In this document: positions 1 through 5,993 of the stretch, piece by piece | How positions within the stretch are numbered: the first letter of the stretch is position 1 | Layout of the letters: every line of letters begins with the position of its first letter | Assembly: GCA_007123695.1 (NCBI GenBank) | Contig: SLGN01000691.1 | Span: forward strand, 1 to 5,994 | Source of the DNA: Verrucomicrobiales bacterium | Lineage (GTDB): Bacteria > Verrucomicrobiota > Verrucomicrobiia > Verrucomicrobiales > DEV007 | DNA length: 5,994 nt | Direction: 5' to 3' | The notes under the pieces: model-generated | The model's input: only the letters and a program-made list of their open reading frames with translations | What the model was told of the DNA's origin: nothing | Database searches by the model: none | Translations under genes and position numbers: made by a program

Positions 1-1
1 G

Positions 2-316
2 AGCGTCACCTTGGATCTGGGCAACGCCACCTCCACGAGCGACGTGGTGCAGCTCCGCAACGCCAGCGGCACCGCGATCGACACCGTTGTTTACGGCCCG
101 AACAACGAGCACGCCTTTCGCGAGGACTCCGGCGAGGTCTCCGGGCAGGTCGGAAGGGCGCTTTTTCCCCTGCCCCTTCCACCACAGCGCGAAGGACGCG
201 AGCGGATCCCGTGCCGGTCGGATCGCGCCCTCTACGACGGCGTGGTCCCACGCCACCCGCCCCCCGACCATCTGGACCGAGACCATCCCGATCCGCGCGC
301 AGGGAGCAAGCACTAG
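2..316 (+). CDS. C-terminal fragment of a lamin-tail-like protein (only about 2-115 looks native)
   Basis: The frame is open from the left edge to a TAG at 314-316, so any start lies outside the window. Its first 38 codons contain VVQLRNASGTAIDTVVYG, which resembles the late beta strands of lamin-tail domains (typically a 'D.V.L.dasG..vD.V.YG' pattern) found on secreted bacterial surface proteins and nucleases. Codon composition supports the + strand here: 35 of 38 third positions are G or C, against 22 of 38 first positions. After about base 115 the bias reverses (about 74% GC at third, 82% at first positions), and the other strand encodes a recognisable DUF1549-protein segment. The part from about 116 to 316 is therefore probably read-through into foreign sequence. 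The family call rests on pattern only; no domain boundary or partner can be seen. It could instead be an ordinary beta-rich extracellular domain of another family. Confidence 0.4.
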   Translation, partial: SVTLDLGNATSTSDVVQLRNASGTAIDTVVYGPNNEHAFREDSGEVSGQVGRALFPLPLPPQREGRERIPCRSDRALYDGVVPRHPPPDHLDRDHPDPRAGSKH

Positions 317-1939
317 CTCGGTCGGATCGAAGGAAAGACGGGTCCAACGGCCCGCTTCGGGCAGGGGCCCGAGCCGGACGGCGACCTTGGGATTCCCCGC
401 ATTGGCCACCTCCAGGGCCTCGGGCTCGCCCCAGAAGCCGCGCCTGCCGTCGAGCAGGATGGAAAGGGCCGAGGGCGGACTGAGGGGATCGGGCCGGACC
501 GAGATGGCGAAGCGTGCGTCCTCCTCGGGCACGGTCACCGGAACGAGCTCGGGGGTGATGCTCTGCTCGAAGAACTGCCCGTTGCTCTGCTCGAGGACGC
601 GCCGCCCCGAGGGCGCGCCGAACTCGGGCCGGTCGAGCCAGAGGGGGGCGTTGCGCGAGGTGTTGCGGAGGGCCGCGCCGGGCGGGAAGACATCGTCGAA
701 GAGCACCTGGACCCGCCGCACCGGGGCCTCGTCGGGAGAGGGTTCTGCATAGGCGGGAACTTCGACGGCATCGAGGGCCTTCCGCCGGGCGGCTTCCTCC
801 CGGCGTGCCTCCGCGAGCGACTCGGCCTGTCCCGGTCCGGGGAGCTGGACGATGGGGGCGGTCTTGGCGATGTTCCCGTCCATCGGAGGATCGGCCGCGC
901 TGTAGAAAAAGGCGTAGAGCGAGTAGAAGTCCTCGGTGCCGAGAGGATCGTATTTGTGGTCGTGGCATTGGGCGCAGCCCGCCGTCAGGCCGAGCCAGGC
1001 CGTCGCCACGGTGGAGGCGCGGTCGATGGCGTAGAGGTGACGGTATTCCTCGGAAATGGCGCCGCCTTCGCTCGTGGTGACGTTGCAGCGAAGGAACCCG
1101 GTGGCGACGAGCTGGTCGGTGTCCGGCTCGGGCACCAGGTCGCCGGCGAGCTGCCAGCGGGTGAATTCGTCGAAAGGCAGGTTCTCGTTGAAGGCCCGCA
1201 CCACCCAATCGCGGTAGGCCCACATGTGGCGCTCGTTGTCGAGGTGCAACCCGTGCGTGTCGGCGTAGCGGGCGAGGTCGAGCCAGTGGCGGGCCATCTC
1301 CTCGCCGTAGCGGGGCGAGGCGAGGTAGCGGTCGACCATGGCTTCGTAGGCGCCGGGCGACGGATCCCTTTCGAAGGCTTCGACTTCGGCGAGGGTCGGC
1401 GGCAGCCCCGTGAGGGTGAAGGAAAGCCGGCGCAAGAGTGTGGCGGGGTCGGTCTCGGGTTGCAGAGCGAAGCCCTCTGCCTCGAGCCGGCTCGCGAGAA
1501 AGGCGTCGATGGGCCCTGCGTCCATCCTCGGCGGATCGGGCAACGCCGGTGGTTCGAGGGACCAGTGGGCCTCGTAGACGGCTCCCTCGGCGATCCAGCG
1601 GGCGAGAATCCGCCGCTCCGCCTCGGTCAGGCTCTTGTGCGAGTCGGGCGGGGGCATTGCCTCGCCGGGGTCGGTCGAAACGATGCGGCGCCACACCTCG
1701 CTGGCCTCGGTATCGCCGGGAACGAGCGCGGCGTAGCCGCCGAGATCGGCGAAGGCGCCTTCGGGAATGTCGAGCCGGAGTTCGGCCTTGCGGCTCTTCT
1801 CGTCGAAACCGTGGCAGGAAAAGCAGTTCTCCGAAAGGATCGGGCGAACGTCGCGGTTGAACGCGAGGGGCGTCTTCGCCGCTGCGGGGGCGAAGGCCAT
1901 GAACACGGGGAGAAGGGTTCGCAGGATGGCTCGGCACAT
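2..1939 (-). CDS. Secreted planctomycete-type cytochrome / DUF1549 protein, 3' end missing
   Basis: The protein starts at ATG 1939 with a likely signal peptide (about residues 1-21, ending AAA before K22) and acts outside the cytoplasm. Residues about 24-125 form a PSCyt1 cytochrome-c-like domain, with heme motif CFSCH at 39-43 and the family's MPPPDSHKSLT stretch from 95. DUF1549 (PSCyt2) spans about 140-345 and has a second CxxCH, CAQCHDHKYDP, from 322. Residues about 408-590 look like the beta-sandwich (LamG-like) insert common in these proteins, followed by DPLASFALWWKGQGKK. Family members normally continue into a DUF1553 (PSD1) domain. Here family-like sequence stops at about residue 608 (base 116), and the last 36 codons are the antisense of a + strand coding segment. 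The frame stays open to the edge. The family's biochemical role is poorly defined; it is often found near glycan-degradation genes. A long overlapping frame (6-1937) is only a shadow. Confidence 0.88.
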   Translation of the reverse strand, partial: MCRAILRTLLPVFMAFAPAAAKTPLAFNRDVRPILSENCFSCHGFDEKSRKAELRLDIPEGAFADLGGYAALVPGDTEASEVWRRIVSTDPGEAMPPPDSHKSLTEAERRILARWIAEGAVYEAHWSLEPPALPDPPRMDAGPIDAFLASRLEAEGFALQPETDPATLLRRLSFTLTGLPPTLAEVEAFERDPSPGAYEAMVDRYLASPRYGEEMARHWLDLARYADTHGLHLDNERHMWAYRDWVVRAFNENLPFDEFTRWQLAGDLVPEPDTDQLVATGFLRCNVTTSEGGAISEEYRHLYAIDRASTVATAWLGLTAGCAQCHDHKYDPLGTEDFYSLYAFFYSAADPPMDGNIAKTAPIVQLPGPGQAESLAEARREEAARRKALDAVEVPAYAEPSPDEAPVRRVQVLFDDVFPPGAALRNTSRNAPLWLDRPEFGAPSGRRVLEQSNGQFFEQSITPELVPVTVPEEDARFAISVRPDPLSPPSALSILLDGRRGFWGEPEALEVANAGNPKVAVRLGPLPEAGRWTRLSFDPTELVLAPCARIGMVSVQMVGGRVAWDHAVVEGAIRPARDPLASFALWWKGQGKKRPSDLPGDLAGVLAKGVLVVRAVNNGVDRGAAGVAELHHVARGGGVAQIQGDA

Positions 1940-1943
1940 CTTT

Positions 1944-1956
1944 TCACCCTAAGATA
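1944..1956 (+). repeat. Degenerate copy of the RAYT-flanking repeat
   Basis: TCACCCTAAGATA matches the TCACTCTAA(A)GATG unit found upstream of the transposase gene, apart from one internal base and the last base. It lies just upstream of the DUF1549 gene start, on the far side of the RAYT from the main array and in the same orientation. On the - strand it forms the proposed -10 hexamer of that gene. A 13-base degenerate match could be chance. Confidence 0.3.
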
Positions 1957-1980
1957 GCGCCACGGCGAAGGCGGCGGCAA
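1951..1980 (-). promoter_or_regulatory. Possible promoter of the DUF1549 gene
   Basis: On the - strand, TTGCCG (1980-1975) is followed after 18 bases by TATCTT (1956-1951), a fair match to sigma-70 -35 and -10 boxes. Transcription would begin only a few bases before ATG 1939, giving a nearly leaderless message. The weak AGGG at about 1945-1949 might then not serve as a ribosome site. No experimental support; promoter consensus in this phylum is not well fixed. Confidence 0.22.
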
Positions 1981-2082
1981 GAGCGCATGTCCGGCGCGGC
2001 ACCCTTGCTGATGCGAGCGAAAGAACTGCGCAACGGGCATCTGCCCTCGGGCGTCCATCCAACGGGACGAGGACATCTATTT

Positions 2083-2108
2083 TGAAAGGAAAGTTCTGGG
2101 TAACTTCC
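2083..2108 (-). terminator. Weak hairpin after the RAYT gene, possible terminator
   Basis: Reading the - strand, GGAAGTT (2108-2102) can pair with AACTTTCC (2095-2088) with one bulged A and a 6-base loop. TTTC follows directly, so the U-run is poor. It lies 28 bases past the RAYT stop codon, a normal place for a terminator. The stem is AT-rich and short, so it could equally be an end structure of the transposase unit or chance. Confidence 0.25.
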
Positions 2109-2135
2109 TGATTGTTTCCTCGCCTCATCCAACGC

Positions 2136-3182
2136 CTACTCCCCCATCACATCCTTCTGCAAATCCCGCAGCACCCGCAGCTCGCCCCAATTGGCCCCGC
2201 GCATCCTCCGGGCGCCGGTCTTCCGCTTGCCGCCGAAGCGCCGCCCCTTCGCCTTCTCCCGCTCGAAGACCCCGTCCACGAACTCCGAGCTTCCAAGCAC
2301 CGCCCCGTCGCAAAAGTAGCGCACCCGGTGCCGCAAGGCCTCGCCGAGGCTCATCTTTCCGCCCGCAGCCACCACCGCCTCGACCTCCTCGTCCGCCATC
2401 CCCAGCCGTCCCGACTCGCCGAGCTGCTCGTCGCCCGCCACCGCCCGCCCCTCGTCGTAGAGCAGCACCCGGTAGCGAGCCAGGGTTCGCTCCCAGTCAT
2501 GTCGGAAACCCGCGTCGCGCAGCGCCTCGTCCAGCGCCTGCCCCAGCCCCTCGCGGGCCAGCGCGGCACGGCGACCGCCCCCGACCGCTTCCCCGTAGCC
2601 GCACCAGCGGTAGTCCTCGGGACGATCGACCATCCCCGCACGCACTGGATTCAGATCAATGTAGGCCGCCACCGTCAGCAGCGCCGCCTCGCTGTCCTCG
2701 ATCAGCACGCTCTTGTAGCGCTCCTCCCAGAGCGTCCCGACCCGTCCGAGGCGTTTGTTCATGTAGAAGCTCACCCGCAGCTTCAACGCCTTCATGAAGT
2801 GGGCGAGGTCGCCGCGCCGCTTCTCGTAGCGGTCGAGGATTTCCTTGTGCCATCGCTCGTCGCCCGCCAGCCGGGCCCGTTCCAGCTCCTGCCGCACGCC
2901 CTCCACGGTTTCCTCGTCGTAGAGCAGCGGCAGCACCTCCAACAGCCCTTCCTCGTCCAGCGGCTCCAGCTCCTCCCTGTCCGGCACCTCCAGCAGCAAG
3001 TGGAAGTGGTTGTCCATGAGGCAATACGTGATCACCCTCACCCCCGAGAAAGCCTCCTGGTTGCGGAGGATCTTGCGGAAGATTTCCTTGTCCTTCGCTT
3101 GAAAGACCATGCGCCGGTCGACCACGCGGGAGATGACATGGTAGAAGGACCTCCCTACCCCCAAAAGGCGTGCTGTTCTCAT
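2136..3182 (-). CDS. REP-associated tyrosine transposase (RAYT, Y1/HUH superfamily)
   Basis: This 348-residue protein has the fold signature of IS200/IS605-like Y1 transposases, which cut and rejoin single-stranded DNA through a covalent 5'-phosphotyrosine. The N-terminal strand RSFYHVISRV (11-20) leads to the metal-binding HUH motif NHFHLLLEV (58-66; H59 and H61). The catalytic tyrosine is most likely Y140 in the SFYMNKR segment, just before the conserved GRVGTLWEERYKS (146-158). A typical AAYIDLNPVRAGMV follows at 172-185. Residues about 200-348 are an extra C-terminal region with a strongly basic stretch (308-329), as in longer RAYTs of Verrucomicrobiota; it may bind DNA. No frameshift is seen. 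RAYTs are usually single-copy and serve dispersed palindromic repeats rather than moving as insertion sequences. A repeat array lies directly upstream. ATG 3182 is the natural start, because the fold begins at once, but no Shine-Dalgarno sequence precedes it. Confidence 0.9.
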   Translation of the reverse strand: MRTARLLGVGRSFYHVISRVVDRRMVFQAKDKEIFRKILRNQEAFSGVRVITYCLMDNHFHLLLEVPDREELEPLDEEGLLEVLPLLYDEETVEGVRQELERARLAGDERWHKEILDRYEKRRGDLAHFMKALKLRVSFYMNKRLGRVGTLWEERYKSVLIEDSEAALLTVAAYIDLNPVRAGMVDRPEDYRWCGYGEAVGGGRRAALAREGLGQALDEALRDAGFRHDWERTLARYRVLLYDEGRAVAGDEQLGESGRLGMADEEVEAVVAAGGKMSLGEALRHRVRYFCDGAVLGSSEFVDGVFEREKAKGRRFGGKRKTGARRMRGANWGELRVLRDLQKDVMGE

Positions 3183-3192
3183 GATTTGAATG

Positions 3193-3317
3193 CTCTAAGA
3201 TGGATTTGTTGGTACGGATGCCTCGAATCGGCCGGACCTTCAACCGCTTTCTTCCCGTCACTCTAAAGATGACTCTAAAGATGGTCACTCTAAAAGATGG
3301 TCACTCTAAAAAAGATG
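3193..3317 (+). repeat. Graded direct repeats CTCTAA(A)nGATG beside the RAYT gene
   Basis: Five copies of a core CTCTAA(A)nGATG lie between the RAYT start and the hydrolase stop: 3193-3202 (two A), 3261-3271 (three), 3273-3283 (three), 3288-3299 (four) and 3304-3317 (six). The last four are nearly contiguous, and most are preceded by GTCA, giving a GTCACTCTAAAAGATG unit of 13 to 18 bases. On the - strand they read CATCTTTTAGAGTGAC and occupy the 5' leader of the transposase gene. Copy number and length are too small and irregular for CRISPR. They may be the cognate repeats or target sites of the RAYT, or a phase-variable leader. Confidence 0.8.
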
Positions 3318-3342
3318 TAGCCGTCACTTTGGTAGCTACGGC
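3305..3342 (-). terminator. Possible terminator overlapping the hydrolase stop codon
   Basis: On the - strand, GTAGC (3339-3335) can pair with GCTAC (3321-3317). Alternatively GCCGT (3342-3338) can pair with ACGGC (3324-3320). Each has a 13-base loop. Three to six bases later comes a run of six T (3313-3308). The hydrolase stop codon (3338-3336) lies inside the structure. The stem is only 5 bp, so termination may be weak, but the T-run is good. The T-run is also the longest A-run of the repeat array read on the other strand. Confidence 0.33.
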
Positions 3343-4325
3343 ACATGGCGCAGCATCCAGTCGGCGATTTCCGCGTAGATCGGGAATTCGGTGATGAGCA
3401 CGTTGTCGTGATCGGCTCTGGGAACTTCGACCCACTTTTTCGTGGTTGGAGACGGCAGGGCGTTGTAGAGATTCCTGCCGGAGGAAGGGGCAATCACCCG
3501 GTCGATGGAGCCGTGAGCGATCAGCGTGGGAATCCGGATGACTGCGGCGTGGCGGTGAGGTTGGATGTCCTCGAGAGAGATTCCGGTTTTCCACCGATAG
3601 ACCCGCCTTGCAGCATGGGCAAAGGGAGTGCCAATTACCGTTCCCGCGTAACGCGCAGACTGGTTGTGGATGACATGATCGAGGGAGTCAAAACTTGATA
3701 CCACGACAAGCGCACGCCATGGGGCATCATCACGCGTAGCGGCATGTATGGCGACCGAGCCGCCCATCGAAATGCCGAGAAGTCCCGCAGGGGCGGGATT
3801 GAAGCCCTGGTGAAGCGCTGCCTCCGAGAGAACGAGATACGGCAGCTCCGCCTCGCGGACGCCGTAGGTCGCCACGTTTTCCGGGTGGTCGCCGTGGCCC
3901 GGAAGATCGGGGATCACGCAGCGGAACCCAGCAGCGCAGAGCCGATCTGCAATCGGCAGGTAGTCTTCCTTGCGGCCCTTGCGTCCATGCGTCAGGACCA
4001 GCGTGCCGATGATTTCGCCGACGGGGCGGAGCGAGCGACCCTTTGCTGCGAGCTGGGAGCGGAGGATTTCGCCCCGATGGCCGAGTTTGCCCGTGGCATC
4101 GGGCGCAACGATGAGGCATGGCGTGCCGTCGCTGGCGGTGAACGACTCAATGGTGATACCGTGTTGCGAGGAATTTTCGAGAAAATCCCGATGATGCGCC
4201 TCCAGTGACCGTCGTGATGGGCTGGCGATTTCGCTGCCGCTCCAGTAGCTCATCACCGCCAATCCTCCAAAGCCAAGCGAGAGCGCCAAAGCCAGAATGC
4301 GTCTGCGGATATGACGAGGCTGCAT
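3336..4325 (-). CDS. Membrane-anchored alpha/beta hydrolase (S33-like)
   Basis: The 329-residue protein opens with a basic N-terminus and one hydrophobic segment (about 10-28), so it is probably anchored in the inner membrane with its catalytic domain outside. The fold is alpha/beta hydrolase: oxyanion-hole strand TLVLTHGRKGR (108-118), PDLPGHGD (139-146), nucleophile elbow GISMGG with Ser186, acid HGSID with Asp275, and ADHDN with catalytic His306. The layout matches Hydrolase_4 / serine-aminopeptidase S33-type esterases, so ester or amide hydrolysis is expected; the substrate cannot be told. The frame continues upstream to an ATG at 4385. ATG 4325 was chosen because it puts a standard signal anchor at the N-terminus. 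An excellent Shine-Dalgarno (AGGAGGT, 4358-4352) is oddly 26 bases from that ATG. Base composition appears lower in GC (some stretches 52-57%) than the flanking genes, hinting at separate origin. No operon partner is seen. Confidence 0.85.
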   Translation of the reverse strand: MQPRHIRRRILALALSLGFGGLAVMSYWSGSEIASPSRRSLEAHHRDFLENSSQHGITIESFTASDGTPCLIVAPDATGKLGHRGEILRSQLAAKGRSLRPVGEIIGTLVLTHGRKGRKEDYLPIADRLCAAGFRCVIPDLPGHGDHPENVATYGVREAELPYLVLSEAALHQGFNPAPAGLLGISMGGSVAIHAATRDDAPWRALVVVSSFDSLDHVIHNQSARYAGTVIGTPFAHAARRVYRWKTGISLEDIQPHRHAAVIRIPTLIAHGSIDRVIAPSSGRNLYNALPSPTTKKWVEVPRADHDNVLITEFPIYAEIADWMLRHVP

Positions 4326-4412
4326 AAGAATGAAGCGGATGCGGACTCTCCACCTCCTCCGCCGCGCAGGCAAGCAGTTCTCCATTCACGGAGAAGGCTC
4401 GCCCGTGCTGGA

Positions 4413-4452
4413 ACCGTTTACCGTTTACCGTTTACCGTTTACCGTTTACCGT
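4413..4452 (+). repeat. Heptanucleotide tandem repeat (ACCGTTT), 5.7 copies
   Basis: Five perfect ACCGTTT units (4413-4447) are followed by a partial ACCGT (4448-4452), with no interruptions. It lies in the gap upstream of the hydrolase gene and downstream of the ATPase gene, so on the - strand it reads AAACGGT. Perfect short tandem arrays of this kind are prone to slippage. It is 88 bases from the chosen hydrolase start, so a change in length could alter promoter spacing; no promoter boxes could be assigned. Confidence 0.95.
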
Positions 4453-4620
4453 CACACTGGGAGCTCTGAAGCCCGAACGGCTCGGCGATCTGCTCGGCGA
4501 CGCCGTCTGGGACGAGTCGCTGATGGCGCGGGCGGGGCGCAAAATGTTCGAACGGCTGCTGCGCTACCTGATGGGCGGCGGTGGTGACAAGGTCCGGTTC
4601 CACCGTAGATTGGAGGGAGA
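4451..4620 (+). pseudogene. Coding-like fragment of unknown family between repeat and ATPase gene
   Basis: In the frame starting at 4451 the + strand reads smoothly, for example ERLGDLLGDAVWDESLMARA and GRKMFERLLRYLMGGGGDKV, which look like amphipathic helices of a real protein. About 39 of 48 third codon positions are G or C, while second positions are AT-rich, the usual coding pattern in GC-rich genomes. No convincing start precedes it: the frame runs back through the heptamer array. At its right end it slides into the antisense of the ATPase gene before a stop at 4748-4750. It is most simply the leftover 3' portion of a gene cut on both sides. I do not recognise the family. The rest of the 312-base gap (4326-4637) holds the heptamer array and no other feature I can support. 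Confidence 0.33.
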
Positions 4621-4637
4621 AGGTCGTCGAATCCGAA

Positions 4638-5993
4638 TCAGTGGCCGACGTTGCTCAGCACCTCCTCGATGGTCGTCTCGCCCGAGGCGACCTTGCCCCA
4701 GCCATACTCCCGGAGGCTGCGCATTCCGTTGCGCACCGCCTGCTCCTTGAGCTGGGCGTAGCTGGCCTGGCTCGTCACCAGCTCGGACATGGCTGCATCG
4801 ATGAGGCAGATCTCGAGGATGGACATGCGCCCGCGGTAGCCCGTGTTGCGGCAGGCCCGGCAGCCCACGGCTTCGCGGATACCGTTACGATGCTCGACGG
4901 GAAAGCCAATCTCGACGAGATAGGCATCGTCGATGTCGCGGGCGGGCCGCTTGCACTGCTCGCAGAGACGCCGCACGAGGCGCTGGGCGAGGAAGCCCCG
5001 CACCGAGGAAGCGATGAGGAAGGGCTCGATCCCCATGTCGAGGAGGCGGGTAATGCCCGAGACCGCGTCGTTGGTGTGCAGGGTGCTGAAGACGAGGTGC
5101 CCGGTGAGGGCGCCGCGGATGGCGATCTCGGTCGTCTCGAGGTCGCGCATCTCGCCGACCATGATGATGTTCGGATCCCCCCGCAGAATGCTGCGCAGAC
5201 CGCTCGCGAAGGTGAGCCCGATCTCGGGCTTGATCGCGATCTGGACGACGCCGTCGAGGCGGTTCTCGACCGGATCCTCGACCGTCACGATTCGCGTTTC
5301 CTTGGTGTTGAGCCGCTTGAGGAAAGTGTAGAGGGTAGTCGATTTCCCCGAGCCGGTGGGGCCGGTCACGAGGATGATCCCGTTGGGCTGCCGCAGGAGT
5401 CCCTCGATCGTCTGGGTGGTCCGCTCGTCGAGGCCGAGCATCGACATGTCGAAGTTCTGCCGGGTGAGCAGGCGGAGGCTGACGCTCTCTCCGTTGACCG
5501 AGGGGATCGTCGCCACGCGCACATCGACGGGGGCTCCGTCGAGCTCTAGGTTGATCCGTCCATCCTGCGGCAGGCGGCGCTCGGCGATGTCCAGCTGCGC
5601 CATGATCTTGAGGCGGGAAATGAGCGAGGCTTGGAGCGCGCGGATGTCGGGCGGCACCGCGACTTCCTGCAGGGCGCCGTCAATGCGGTAGCGGATGCGA
5701 AGGCTCTTCTCCAGCGGCTCGATGTGGATGTCGGTGGCTCGCTCCCGCAGGGCCTCGCGGAAGATCTGGTTCACGAAGTTCATCACCGAGGCCTCTTCCT
5801 CCTCCTCGTCGAGCTGGGTCACCTCCTGCTCGTCGTCGTCAGCGGCGGGGTCGCGGCCTTCGAGCAGCTCGTCGAACTGCTCCGCCCCGACTCCGTAGCC
5901 CTGCCGCAGTCCCTCGAGGATGCGGTAGCGAGTGCTCACCGTCCAGGAGACGGGCTTGGTCATCTCCCGCCCCACCGCCTGCCTCGCCTCCAG
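4638..5993 (-). CDS. gspE: GspE/PilB-type secretion ATPase, N-terminus beyond the window
   Basis: This is the hexameric cytoplasmic ATPase that drives pseudopilus or pilus assembly in type II secretion or type IV pili. Residues are numbered from the GTG at 5975. The N2 domain begins near 64, with ATDIHIEP (80-87) and LRIRYRIDG (92-100). Next come Walker A GPTGSGKST (205-213), the Asp box TVEDPVE (231-237), Walker B NIIMVGEMRD (269-278) and the His box STLHTND (297-303). A zinc-binding set follows: C338/C341 and C372/C375, then TGYRGR (378-383). The frame stays open upstream of that GTG to the right edge (LEARQA), and the segment around 1-38 resembles the end of the family's N-terminal domain. 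The GTG is therefore not a convincing start, and the gene is cut by the window. An acidic linker (about 45-62) joins the domains. The sequence looks closer to GspE than PilB, but neighbours cannot decide this. Confidence 0.95.
   Translation of the reverse strand: MEARQAVGREMTKPVSWTVSTRYRILEGLRQGYGVGAEQFDELLEGRDPAADDDEQEVTQLDEEEEEASVMNFVNQIFREALRERATDIHIEPLEKSLRIRYRIDGALQEVAVPPDIRALQASLISRLKIMAQLDIAERRLPQDGRINLELDGAPVDVRVATIPSVNGESVSLRLLTRQNFDMSMLGLDERTTQTIEGLLRQPNGIILVTGPTGSGKSTTLYTFLKRLNTKETRIVTVEDPVENRLDGVVQIAIKPEIGLTFASGLRSILRGDPNIIMVGEMRDLETTEIAIRGALTGHLVFSTLHTNDAVSGITRLLDMGIEPFLIASSVRGFLAQRLVRRLCEQCKRPARDIDDAYLVEIGFPVEHRNGIREAVGCRACRNTGYRGRMSILEICLIDAAMSELVTSQASYAQLKEQAVRNGMRSLREYGWGKVASGETTIEEVLSNVGH

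Noticed and set aside
6..1937. A 643-codon open frame on the - strand, Arg/Pro-rich
   Set aside because: It is offset by one frame from the DUF1549 gene, which shows signal peptide, heme motifs and family domains. The Arg/Pro-rich content is the usual shadow in GC-rich DNA.
956..1957. A 333-codon + strand frame opposite the DUF1549 gene
   Set aside because: Gly/Val/Glu-rich antisense shadow covering both conserved CxxCH regions of the real gene.
2112..3266. A 384-codon + strand frame opposite the RAYT
   Set aside because: It is the antisense of a clear Y1 transposase and has low-complexity Leu/Pro/Gln/His-rich sequence with no recognisable domain.
3257..3317. CRISPR-like array
   Set aside because: The units are 13-18 bases and nearly contiguous, with no unique spacers and no cas genes nearby.
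4579..4605. CGGTGG/CCACCG hairpin as terminator of the ATPase gene
   Set aside because: The 6-bp stem has a 15-base loop and no T-run follows on the - strand. It also lies within the coding-like + strand fragment.
4581..5549. A 322-codon + strand frame opposite the ATPase
   Set aside because: It lies antisense to the Walker A, Walker B and zinc motifs of the GspE-type gene. Its Asp/Glu/Val-rich content mirrors the other strand.
5961..5975. GTG 5975 or ATG 5963 as the true start of the ATPase
   Set aside because: The frame is open to the window edge, and the residues around it resemble the end of the N-terminal domain. The start is therefore almost certainly outside the window.
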